Shown here piece after piece: positions 1-6,141 of a DNA stretch of 9,365 nucleotides (position 1 is its first letter; each line of letters starts with the position of its first letter). The notes below the pieces were generated by a model. It was not told where the DNA came from and ran no database searches. It saw only the letters and a program-made list of their open reading frames with translations. Both the position numbers and the translations under genes were made by a program. Source of the DNA: Lachnospiraceae bacterium (GTDB taxonomy: Bacteria > Bacillota_A > Clostridia > Lachnospirales > Lachnospiraceae); NCBI GenBank assembly GCA_024690425.1, contig JAILCT010000186.1, forward strand, positions 1 to 9,365. The letters run 5' to 3'.

Positions 1-462
1 GAATTCGGACTTGAATATATAAAAGACCGTATACATTCAAAGACATTGGGTAAGCTTATTCCCGGCGAACGTATAGATTCCATAGCTATGTCCGTAGCAC
101 AGGGCATGCAGGGCGTGGTTGATGAAAAGGGGATCGATTACGTTAAGACGATCGTGGATAAGAAGCTAGAAGAAACGGATTCAAGGTCGATCGAAGAGCT
201 TATATCGAAAACAGGGGATAAGGAGATAAACCTTAAGGAGGCATTGATCGATGGATACAGCCGGCTTGTGAGTGAGAACATAGACAGGTCGATGTCCCAT
301 ATTGACATAGCTGCCCTCATAGAGGATAAGATCAATTCCATGCCGATAGATGAGCTGGAGAGACTGATAATGTCGGTAATGAAGAAGGAACTGAACACCA
401 TCGTATCTCTCGGAGCTCTTATCGGAATAATACTGGGTCTTGTCGGAAATCTTCTTCCGTGA
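1..462 (+). CDS. DUF445 family membrane-anchored protein, C-terminal part (5' truncated by window)
   Basis: The frame is open from base 1 (EFGLEYIKDRIHSK...) to a TGA at 460-462, so this is the last ~153 residues of a longer protein. A TTG at 46 is not a credible start because coding continues upstream of it. The visible part is rich in charged amphipathic helices. It ends in a conserved-looking segment, IDELERLIMSVMKKELNTIV, and then a hydrophobic helix (SLGALIGIILGLVGNLLP) that runs to the stop. This 'xKKELxxIxxLGALxGxxxGLxxxxL' end is what I recognise from DUF445 (YheB-like) proteins, which carry membrane segments at both ends of a long helical region. Their function is unknown, though YheB-type proteins have been linked to the cell envelope or spores. 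The stop lies 22 bases from the deoC stop on the opposite strand. Family call fairly sure; N-terminal part not visible. Confidence 0.72.
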   Translation, partial: EFGLEYIKDRIHSKTLGKLIPGERIDSIAMSVAQGMQGVVDEKGIDYVKTIVDKKLEETDSRSIEELISKTGDKEINLKEALIDGYSRLVSENIDRSMSHIDIAALIEDKINSMPIDELERLIMSVMKKELNTIVSLGALIGIILGLVGNLLP

Positions 463-484
463 TCACACAATGCCCCTCTATGTG

Positions 485-1135
485 TCAGCCTGCCTTGATG
501 ATCTTTACTATACGGCTGGTACCTAGACGGTCTGCACCAAGCTCCATGAACTTCTCGGCATCCTCAAGTGAGGAGATACCGCCTGCTGCCTTTATCTTAA
601 CGTTCTCTCCAACGTGCTCCTTAAAGAGCTTAACGTCATCAAAGGTAGCACCGGATGTTGAGAAACCTGTTGATGTCTTTATATAGTCGGCACCTGCCTT
701 GGTCACAATTTCGCACATCCTGATCTTTTCTTCATCGGTCAGGAGACAGGTTTCGATTATAACCTTTAAGATATGGTCCCCGCAGGCCTTCTTTATTTCT
801 TTTATCTCATTTAATACGTAATCATCATCGCCTGCCTTGAGCATGCCGATGTTTATCACCATATCTATCTCTTCGGCACCGTTCTTAAGGGCGTCTTCGG
901 TTTCGAAAACCTTGGTTGCAGTGGTCATGTTGCCGTTCGGGAAACCAATGACCGTACAGACAGGGATCTTACCGCCCATATATTCGTATGCCGCCTTAAC
1001 ATAGCAGGGCGGGATACATATTGATGCTGTTTTGTATTTCATCGCGTCATCGCATATGACCCTGATCTCATCCCAGGTAGACCCCTGAAGAAGCAGGGTA
1101 TGGTCACAGGCTGCAAGTATTTTTTCTTTATCCAT
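485..1135 (-). CDS. deoC: Deoxyribose-phosphate aldolase (DeoC)
   Basis: DeoC cleaves 2-deoxy-D-ribose 5-phosphate to glyceraldehyde 3-phosphate and acetaldehyde, the last step of deoxynucleoside catabolism in the cytoplasm. The 216 residues match the ~220 of bacterial class I aldolases. Visible catalytic positions are Asp91 in [10 protein letters not shown], the Schiff-base Lys153 in YIKTSTGF, and the proton-relay Lys182 in IKAAGGI. These correspond to Asp102, Lys167 and Lys201 of the E. coli enzyme. The N-terminus has the family's DHTLL motif (11-15). The ATG start is supported by GGAGAG at 1140-1145, four bases upstream. It stands alone here, without the deoA/deoD/pdp genes it often accompanies. 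It is divergent from pyrC and convergent with the DUF445 gene, so it is probably monocistronic from the promoter at 1187-1215. Nothing appears broken. Confidence 0.96.
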   Translation of the reverse strand: MDKEKILAACDHTLLLQGSTWDEIRVICDDAMKYKTASICIPPCYVKAAYEYMGGKIPVCTVIGFPNGNMTTATKVFETEDALKNGAEEIDMVINIGMLKAGDDDYVLNEIKEIKKACGDHILKVIIETCLLTDEEKIRMCEIVTKAGADYIKTSTGFSTSGATFDDVKLFKEHVGENVKIKAAGGISSLEDAEKFMELGADRLGTSRIVKIIKAG

Positions 1136-1186
1136 TTCACTCTCCGTTTTCTGAAATTACAGTTATAATACAGGTTTTATGAACTG

Positions 1187-1215
1187 ATTATATCAGAAAA
1201 CCTTAAGCTTCTCAA
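1187..1215 (-). promoter_or_regulatory. Predicted sigma-A promoter of deoC
   Basis: Reading the minus strand, TTGAGA (1210-1215) is followed after exactly 17 bases by TATAAT (1187-1192), preceded by TGA, which makes an extended -10. This is the best sigma-A type match in the window. It predicts a transcript start near 1180 and a leader of about 45 bases before the deoC ATG. The -10 lies inside a 13-bp palindrome (CTGAT-TAT-ATCAG, 1184-1196), a possible repressor site. Confidence 0.7.
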
Positions 1216-1284
1216 TAAAAGCGGGGCAGGGTGTAAGCTTGTCCGGGACTGGCAATAAGCCTCAGTCTATGGTAAATTAATAAC

Positions 1285-1311
1285 TGATAAAATGAAAATC
1301 AAAGTTTATCA
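1285..1311 (+). promoter_or_regulatory. Possible pyrC extended -10 within an inverted repeat
   Basis: TGATAAAAT at 1285-1293 fits an extended -10 (TGnTAnAAT) for the pyrCKD operon, with no good -35 at 17 bases. It overlaps a perfect 7-bp inverted repeat, TGATAAA (1285-1291) and TTTATCA (1305-1311), separated by 13 bases. The repeat could be an operator or a weak RNA stem just upstream of the ribosome binding site. There is no room here for a PyrR-type antiterminator/terminator leader between this promoter and the gene. Confidence 0.35.
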
Positions 1312-1314
1312 TAT

Positions 1315-1347
1315 AGAAGGAATGAATAAGATATGGCAAGTATAATG
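1315..1347 (+). promoter_or_regulatory. pyrC translation start region with a short overlapping leader ORF
   Basis: The only purine-rich ribosome binding site, AGAAGG (1315-1320), lies 12 bases from the ATG at 1333, which is long, and 1 base from an out-of-frame ATG at 1322. That ATG opens a 7-codon ORF (MNKIWQV, stop TAA at 1343-1345). Its stop overlaps an in-frame pyrC ATG at 1345 as TAATG. I keep 1333 as the start because it is in frame and gives the usual family N-terminus, but 1345 is a real alternative. Confidence 0.3.
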
Positions 1348-2628
1348 TTAAGAAATATAAGACTTATCAATCCGAACAGCAGGACGGATGAAATGGTTGA
1401 TATCCTCATAAGCAAGGGGGAAGTCACGGCAATAGACATTCATGCAAAATCAACCATACGCGAGATACAGGCTGATATGGTCATAAACGGGAGAGGTCTT
1501 ATCGCAGCTCCGGGCCTTGTTGATGTTCATGTACATTTCAGGGATCCGGGATTTACCTATAAGGAAGATATACATACCGGTGCCCTGGCTGCGGCCAAGG
1601 GAGGATTCACATCCGTAGTGATGATGGGAAATACGAAACCTGCCATGGATGACCCTGAAACGGTAAAGGATGTGCTTGACCGGGCAGAGAACGAGAAGAT
1701 AAGGATATATCAGGTCGGAAACGTTACTAAGGAACTTAAAGGCAGAGAGCTTACAGATGCAGGATCCCTTAAGGCAGCAGGCGCAGTGGGACTATCGGAT
1801 GACGGGATCCCGATACTTGATAAGGATCTGCTGAGGGAAGCGCTTACAAGGGCAGCAGGCCTTGACCTTCCCGTGAGCCTGCATGAGGAAGATCCTCAGT
1901 ATATAGAAAACAACGGGGTCAACAGGGGATATGCTTCAAAAGAGCTTAACATAGGCGGATCCGACCGTATGGCCGAGATATCAATGGTTAAGCGGGATAT
2001 AGAAATTGCCGGTGAAACAGGTGCAACGATCAATATACAGCATATCAGCACAAAGGAAGCAGTTGAACTTGTGAGGGAAGCAAGATCAAGAGGCATAAAT
2101 GTTCATGCGGAAGCTTCACCCCATCACTTTACCCTTACCGAGGAGGCAGTGTTAAAATACGGGACCCTTGCCAAGATGAATCCGCCTCTTCGCACGGAAG
2201 AAGACAGGATGGCAATAATCGAAGGCCTTAAGGATGAAACGATAGATATCATAGCAACCGACCATGCACCTCACAGCATGGAGGAAAAGAGTAAAGCCAT
2301 AACCGAGGCACCAAGCGGCATAACAGGTCTGGAGACAGCCCTGGCACTTGGGATAACGGAGCTTGTTGACAAAGGCCATCTGACTATGATGCAGCTCCTT
2401 CACAGAATGAGCACGGCGCCGGCCGGTATGTACGGATTGAATGCAGGTGAGATCAGGATGGGAACTCCTGCCGACATTGTTATATTTGATCCGAATGAGG
2501 AATGGATAGTGAGTGATTTTGAATCAAGATCATCCAATTCGCCTTTTTTGAACTGGAGGCTTAAGGGCAAGGTGAAGTACACAATATGCGGTGGAGAGAT
2601 CGTATATAAAGACAAAGAGATCATTTGA
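1333..2628 (+). CDS. pyrC: Dihydroorotase (PyrC), type I
   Basis: Dihydroorotase cyclises N-carbamoyl-L-aspartate to L-dihydroorotate, the third step of de novo UMP synthesis. At 431 residues it matches the Bacillus-type (type I) enzymes, longer than the ~350-residue E. coli type. The amidohydrolase metal-site signature is complete: His66 and His68 in DVHVHFRDPG, Asp157 in LSDDGIP, His184 in SLHEED, His237 in IQHIST, and Asp310 in IIATDHAPH. KMNPPLR (281-287) is the substrate-loop motif typical of the family. The C-terminus closes with the usual small beta domain (GTPADIVIFDPN, then a final strand pair). It is the first gene of a pyrCKD operon, 18 bases before pyrK. pyrF, which sits between pyrC and pyrK in some relatives, is not here. 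Start choice is discussed under the start-region entry. Confidence 0.97.
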   Translation: MASIMLRNIRLINPNSRTDEMVDILISKGEVTAIDIHAKSTIREIQADMVINGRGLIAAPGLVDVHVHFRDPGFTYKEDIHTGALAAAKGGFTSVVMMGNTKPAMDDPETVKDVLDRAENEKIRIYQVGNVTKELKGRELTDAGSLKAAGAVGLSDDGIPILDKDLLREALTRAAGLDLPVSLHEEDPQYIENNGVNRGYASKELNIGGSDRMAEISMVKRDIEIAGETGATINIQHISTKEAVELVREARSRGINVHAEASPHHFTLTEEAVLKYGTLAKMNPPLRTEEDRMAIIEGLKDETIDIIATDHAPHSMEEKSKAITEAPSGITGLETALALGITELVDKGHLTMMQLLHRMSTAPAGMYGLNAGEIRMGTPADIVIFDPNEEWIVSDFESRSSNSPFLNWRLKGKVKYTICGGEIVYKDKEII

Positions 2629-2646
2629 CGGGAATAAAGGTTAGAT

Positions 2647-3405
2647 ATGAGTAAGATAAAAGAAACAGGAAGAGTCATTTCACAGGAAATGCTTGCCGGG
2701 GACATATACAGCATGTGGATAGAAACAAATATCGCAGATGAAGCAATGCCCGGTCAGTTTATATCCGTGTATACGAAAAACAGTGCAAGACTCCTGCCAA
2801 GGCCAATAAGTATATGTGAGACAGGCAAAAAGGCCCTCAGGATAGTATACAGGATAGCAGGTGAAGGAACAAACGAGTTCTCAACATACAGGGAAGGAGA
2901 CAGCATAGATATACTGGGACCTCTCGGTAACGGTTTTCCCTTAAGGGATGAACCTGCGATCCTCATAGGCGGCGGTATAGGGATACCTCCGATGCTGGAG
3001 CTTGCAAGGAGGCTTAAAGGCGACAAGACCATAGTACTGGGTTACAGGGATGCGGATACCTTTCTTGATAAGGAACTTGAGAGATACGGCAGGATCGTGA
3101 TAGCAACAGATGACGGATCCATAGGGACAAAGGGCAATGTGATCGATGCAGTAAAGGAGCAGGTAGTTAAGGGATCCGTTATATATGCATGCGGACCCAC
3201 TCCGATGCTTCGCGGTGTCAAGACATATGCAGAAGGGGCAGGGATTGAAGCCTATATTTCAATGGAAGAGCGGATGGCCTGCGGAGTAGGTGCCTGTCTT
3301 GGATGCGTATGCAGATCCACAGACATAGATGATCATTCAAAGGTAAATAATAAAAGAGTATGTAAAGACGGTCCGGTGTTTAATGCACAGGATATCGATC
3401 TGTAG
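2647..3405 (+). CDS. pyrK: Dihydroorotate dehydrogenase electron-transfer subunit (PyrK)
   Basis: PyrK carries FAD and a [2Fe-2S] cluster and passes electrons from dihydroorotate oxidation in PyrD to NAD+, forming the PyrD2PyrK2 class 1B enzyme. The 252 residues show the ferredoxin-reductase fold in order. The flavin-binding RPISIC (52-57) and a GPLGNGF loop (91-97) come first, then the nucleotide-binding IGGGIGIPPM (107-116) and YACGPTPML (180-188). The C-terminal cluster motif has Cys212, Cys217, Cys220 and a fourth Cys239 in VCKDGPVF. An extra Cys222 lies next to the cluster and is common in this family. AAAGG at 2636-2640 stands 6 bases before the ATG. The gap to pyrD is 20 bases, so co-translation with its partner is expected. 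Complete and unremarkable. Confidence 0.96.
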   Translation: MSKIKETGRVISQEMLAGDIYSMWIETNIADEAMPGQFISVYTKNSARLLPRPISICETGKKALRIVYRIAGEGTNEFSTYREGDSIDILGPLGNGFPLRDEPAILIGGGIGIPPMLELARRLKGDKTIVLGYRDADTFLDKELERYGRIVIATDDGSIGTKGNVIDAVKEQVVKGSVIYACGPTPMLRGVKTYAEGAGIEAYISMEERMACGVGACLGCVCRSTDIDDHSKVNNKRVCKDGPVFNAQDIDL

Positions 3406-3425
3406 ATATCGGATAGGGAAAACGG

Positions 3426-4343
3426 ATGAGTAAAGATAAGCTGAATATGTCGGTAAATATAGCGGGGGTTGAATTTAAGAATCCCGTCATGGAAGGGTCC
3501 GGTACCTTCGGTTCAGGAATGGAATACGGTGAATTCGTAGACTTAAATGAACTGGGAGCAGTTGTGACCAAGGGCGTTGCCAATGTACCCTGGCCGGGAA
3601 ATCCCACACCGAGAGTGTGTGAGGTATACGGAGGCATGCTTAACGCAATAGGCCTTCAGAACCCGGGGATCGATACCTTTATCGAAAGGGACCTTGAGTT
3701 TCTGAAGAACTATGATACAAGAGTAATAGTAAATGTCTGCGGGAAAACGGTCGGAGATTATCTTGAGGTGGTTGAACGGCTGTCGGATGAAGCCGTTGAC
3801 ATGCTCGAGATCAATGTATCCTGTCCCAATGTGAAAGAGGGAGCCATAGCCTTCGGACAGAAAGCAGAGGCTCTGTATGATATAACGGAGCAGATAAAGA
3901 AAAAGGCAAAACAGCCTGTAATAATGAAGCTTTCACCAAATGTAACGGATATTACGGAGATGGCAAGGGCTGCCGAGGCAGCAGGCGCAGATGCCCTGTC
4001 CCTTATAAACACGATAACCGCAATGAAGATAGACATATATAAAAGGACCTTTGCCCTGGCCAACAAGACAGGAGGCCTGTCGGGTCCTGCGATAAAACCG
4101 GTTGCAGTAAGAATGGTATATCAGGTGTCACAGGCTGTTAAGATACCGATAATCGGTATGGGCGGCATAGCCGGTGCCGAAGATGCCCTTGAATTTATCA
4201 TGGCAGGTGCTTCGGCGGTAGCTGTCGGTGCGATGAACTTTCATGATCCTTATACAACTGTAAAGGTCATAGAGGGAATAAGGGATTACATGGAAAAATA
4301 TAAGGTGGATGACATTAAGGAACTTACAGGTTGTGTAAGGTAA
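3426..4343 (+). CDS. pyrD: Dihydroorotate dehydrogenase B (NAD+), catalytic subunit (PyrDB)
   Basis: This FMN subunit oxidises dihydroorotate to orotate, the fourth step of UMP synthesis, and works with the PyrK encoded just upstream. The 305-residue TIM barrel has the class 1 signature. NPVMEGSGTFGSG (19-31) comes first, then TKGV (48-51) and GLQNPG (76-81). INVSCPNV (129-136) follows, where Cys133 is the catalytic base that distinguishes class 1 from the Ser of class 2. Later come IMKLSPN (166-172), GGLSGPAIKP (216-225), GMGGI (244-248) and the phosphate-binding GASAVAVGAMNF (261-272). Pairing with PyrK marks it as type 1B, NAD-linked and cytosolic, not the membrane quinone enzyme. AGGG at 3415-3418 is 7 bases from the ATG. 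It is the last gene of the operon, with the terminator at 4375-4403 right behind it. Confidence 0.97.
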   Translation: MSKDKLNMSVNIAGVEFKNPVMEGSGTFGSGMEYGEFVDLNELGAVVTKGVANVPWPGNPTPRVCEVYGGMLNAIGLQNPGIDTFIERDLEFLKNYDTRVIVNVCGKTVGDYLEVVERLSDEAVDMLEINVSCPNVKEGAIAFGQKAEALYDITEQIKKKAKQPVIMKLSPNVTDITEMARAAEAAGADALSLINTITAMKIDIYKRTFALANKTGGLSGPAIKPVAVRMVYQVSQAVKIPIIGMGGIAGAEDALEFIMAGASAVAVGAMNFHDPYTTVKVIEGIRDYMEKYKVDDIKELTGCVR

Positions 4344-4374
4344 GCACGAAATGCTGAAAGTAACACTGAACAAC

Positions 4375-4403
4375 AAAACACGCAGGGGTCACCTGCGTGT
4401 TTT
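4375..4403. terminator. Bidirectional intrinsic terminator between pyrD and the convergent gene
   Basis: A perfect 12-bp stem, AAAACACGCAGG (4375-4386) with CCTGCGTGTTTT (4392-4403), encloses a 5-base loop. The A-run and T-run lie within the arms, so the RNA ends in U residues whichever strand is read. It lies 31 bases after the pyrD stop and 39 bases after the stop of the convergent minus-strand gene, which suits shared use. Confidence 0.88.
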
Positions 4404-4442
4404 CACTACTCAAATTTCAGGGGAATATGGTAGTATTCTTGC

Positions 4443-5078
4443 TTATTGAACCTGGGATTCCTTTGCCCAGTTGTCGAAGCCTTCCATTACCGCATCATAG
4501 GTCTTGTGCGATATATCGGGAAGATCCCGGCCCCATGACTTGGTTGCCTGATCAAAGCCCTTCTTGAAGGCATTCCTCATGTCTTCGATCTTGTCGGGAT
4601 CACCGCCCGTTAATGCCTTGGCCATTTCAAGTATTCTGTCGGAGGTATTCTTTACCCCGTAGAAGCCATCCTCTGAAATTGCCTTCTTAGCCTCTTCTTT
4701 TGCCGCTTCGGATACCGTAAACTTACCGCTTGCGAGGAACCGCCATACACTGTCTTCATTATCACCGTTAGCAGCCTTAAAAGCAGACAACTGGTCGGAT
4801 AATGTATCATGGACCATATCCAGAAGCCGCTGCTTGTTGGCTTCCTGGTCAGCCTTAAGCTGTTCAACAAGAGCGGTGTTAGGTTTATAGATCACGCCGG
4901 ACTTATCAAGAGCCTTCTGGCCTTCTTCGGATTTCTCGTATATGACACCTGTTTCCGCAGCCTTATTTGCAGAAGAGGAGGTAGTTTCTTCGGTTTTCTT
5001 TCCTTCGGATTTCCTGACAGAAGTGTATGCACTGTAGGCATCGATCTGAGAGTATCCCTGAATTCCGTTCACACTCAT
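4443..5078 (-). CDS. Uncharacterised soluble protein with paired GVIY motifs
   Basis: Function not recognised. The 211-residue protein has no signal peptide or membrane segment. The N-terminal ~70 residues are low-complexity, rich in Ser, Thr, Glu and Lys, and probably disordered. They open with MSVNGIQGYSQIDAYSAY and contain a near-repeat, GVIYEKSE (44-51) and GVIYKPNT (61-68). From ~70 on it looks helical and well ordered. A segment around VWRFLASGKFTVSEAA (111-126), SEDGFYGVKNTSDRI (135-149), ALTGGDP (155-161) and LPDISHKTYDAVMEGFDNW (186-204) resembles uncharacterised proteins I recall in motile Lachnospiraceae and other clostridia, though I cannot search to confirm. The start is firm: AAGGAGG at 5085-5091 is 6 bases from the ATG. 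It is single-gene, divergent from ispE and convergent with pyrD. A surface or flagellar-export role is only a guess from the N-terminus. Confidence 0.85.
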   Translation of the reverse strand: MSVNGIQGYSQIDAYSAYTSVRKSEGKKTEETTSSSANKAAETGVIYEKSEEGQKALDKSGVIYKPNTALVEQLKADQEANKQRLLDMVHDTLSDQLSAFKAANGDNEDSVWRFLASGKFTVSEAAKEEAKKAISEDGFYGVKNTSDRILEMAKALTGGDPDKIEDMRNAFKKGFDQATKSWGRDLPDISHKTYDAVMEGFDNWAKESQVQ

Positions 5079-5177
5079 AATTACCCTCCTTGGTGTAAAT
5101 AGATAAAAATAGGTTTCACCATATATATCGGAAGAGATTAGATTTTGATTAGCTTTTTTAAGGAAATAATGATATTA

Positions 5178-5206
5178 TTTTTGTATACAATGTGCAACAC
5201 TATAAT
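5178..5206 (+). promoter_or_regulatory. ispE-gntR promoter region with palindrome TTGTATACAA
   Basis: A consensus TATAAT (5201-5206) lies 31 bases before the ispE ATG and has no good -35 at 17 bases (TTTTTG at 5178-5183). A perfect 10-bp palindrome, TTGTATACAA (5181-5190), occupies the -35/spacer position. On the minus strand, TTGCAC (5194-5199) and TATCAT (5171-5176), 17 bases apart, could serve the divergent gene, with the same palindrome in the spacer. A protein bound here could therefore affect both directions. FCD-type GntR regulators often bind TTGTnnACAA-like sites, and one is encoded downstream at 6142. Confidence 0.45.
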
Positions 5207-5237
5207 AGTCTGTCGGAATGTGAGTTAAGAATACATT

Positions 5238-6122
5238 ATGGATCGGATAAAACTCAATGCGTATGCTAAGATCAACCTGTCGCTCGATGTCACGGGCAGA
5301 AGGGACAACGGTTATCATGATGTAAGGATGATCATGCAGACGATAGATCTGTATGATGAGATAATCATTGTAAGGGAAGTGGCAGGCAGCAGGGATGGAA
5401 AGATAGTCCTTGGATCAGGGTCTAAGGAAGTGGCACCTGATGAGAACAATCTCATTTATAAGGCCGCCCGGCTAATGATGAATGAGTGCGGCATCAATGA
5501 CGCGATAAAGATCACATATAAGAAGAAAATACCGGTCGCGGCGGGAATGGCCGGCGGCAGTACTGATGCGGCAGCAGTATTCAGGGGATTAAATGAACTG
5601 TTTTCTCTTGGACTTGGTAACAGTGATCTGTGTAAGATGGGTGTAAGGATAGGTGCGGATGTTCCCTACTGCATCATGGGGGGAACGGCACTTTCGGAAG
5701 GAATAGGCGAGATACTGACTCCCATCACACCCATGCCTGAGTGCTTCATCCTTATAGCAAAACCGCCGATAGGTGTATCAACGGCTTATGTATATAATGC
5801 CTATGACTCTCTTAGGGAAAAGTACCATCCTGATGTGGATGCAATGAAGGACGCAATAGAAAAACAGGACATCAAGCGCATAGCGATGTTGTTGGGTAAT
5901 TCTCTTGAGGGAGTAACAATAGATAAATATCCCGTAATTAACAGGATAAAAGAATTGATGTTGGGTAATGGTGCGCTGGGCTCACTCATGAGTGGGAGCG
6001 GTCCAACGGTCTTTGGTATATTTGATGACAGGGAAGCAATTATAAACGCTGAAGGAAAGATAAAGGAATCGGGGATCGCCAAAGACCTGTTAATGACTGC
6101 GCCTTTCAATGTAAAATCATAA
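5238..6122 (+). CDS. ispE: 4-(cytidine 5'-diphospho)-2-C-methyl-D-erythritol kinase (IspE)
   Basis: IspE phosphorylates the 2-hydroxyl of CDP-methylerythritol with ATP, the fourth step of the MEP isoprenoid pathway that supplies undecaprenyl carriers and quinone side chains. At 294 residues it is of normal length. The GHMP-kinase motifs are all present: AYAKINLSLDVTGRRDNGYH (8-27) with catalytic Lys11, the ATP loop PVAAGMAGGSTDAA (99-112), catalytic Asp141 in IGADVPY, and the C-terminal GSGPTVFG (253-260). Lys11 and Asp141 match Lys10 and Asp141 of E. coli IspE. There is no strong Shine-Dalgarno before the ATG at 5238, only AAGAA at 5227-5231, unlike most genes here, so initiation may be weak. 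The gap to the GntR regulator gene is 19 bases, suggesting one transcript. Confidence 0.96.
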   Translation: MDRIKLNAYAKINLSLDVTGRRDNGYHDVRMIMQTIDLYDEIIIVREVAGSRDGKIVLGSGSKEVAPDENNLIYKAARLMMNECGINDAIKITYKKKIPVAAGMAGGSTDAAAVFRGLNELFSLGLGNSDLCKMGVRIGADVPYCIMGGTALSEGIGEILTPITPMPECFILIAKPPIGVSTAYVYNAYDSLREKYHPDVDAMKDAIEKQDIKRIAMLLGNSLEGVTIDKYPVINRIKELMLGNGALGSLMSGSGPTVFGIFDDREAIINAEGKIKESGIAKDLLMTAPFNVKS

Positions 6123-6141
6123 GAGGCAGGAGGAATTGTGA

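Noticed and set aside
1..6. GAATTC at the very first bases as a cloning boundary
   Set aside because: The same hexamer occurs inside the window near 3531, 5060 and 7920, and coding continues smoothly through base 1, so nothing marks it as a junction.
72..79. Simple-sequence repeat giving ELELELEK in GalU (residues 72-79, bases near 8428-8451)
   Set aside because: The corresponding region of GalU proteins normally holds a Glu/Leu-rich helix, and the DNA copies are not identical, so it is not a notable repeat.
459..686. Plus-strand 75-codon open frame across the end of deoC
   Set aside because: It runs antisense to the conserved C-terminal half of DeoC, including the catalytic lysine region, and its product resembles nothing.
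1202..1240. Two TAAGCTT copies in the deoC-pyrC gap
   Set aside because: Short direct repeats of 7 bases in an AT-rich gap. There is no symmetry with the promoters beyond what the reported palindromes explain.
3758..4066. Minus-strand open frame of 102 codons inside pyrD
   Set aside because: It has no ribosome binding site or domain and lies wholly inside a clear dihydroorotate dehydrogenase gene.
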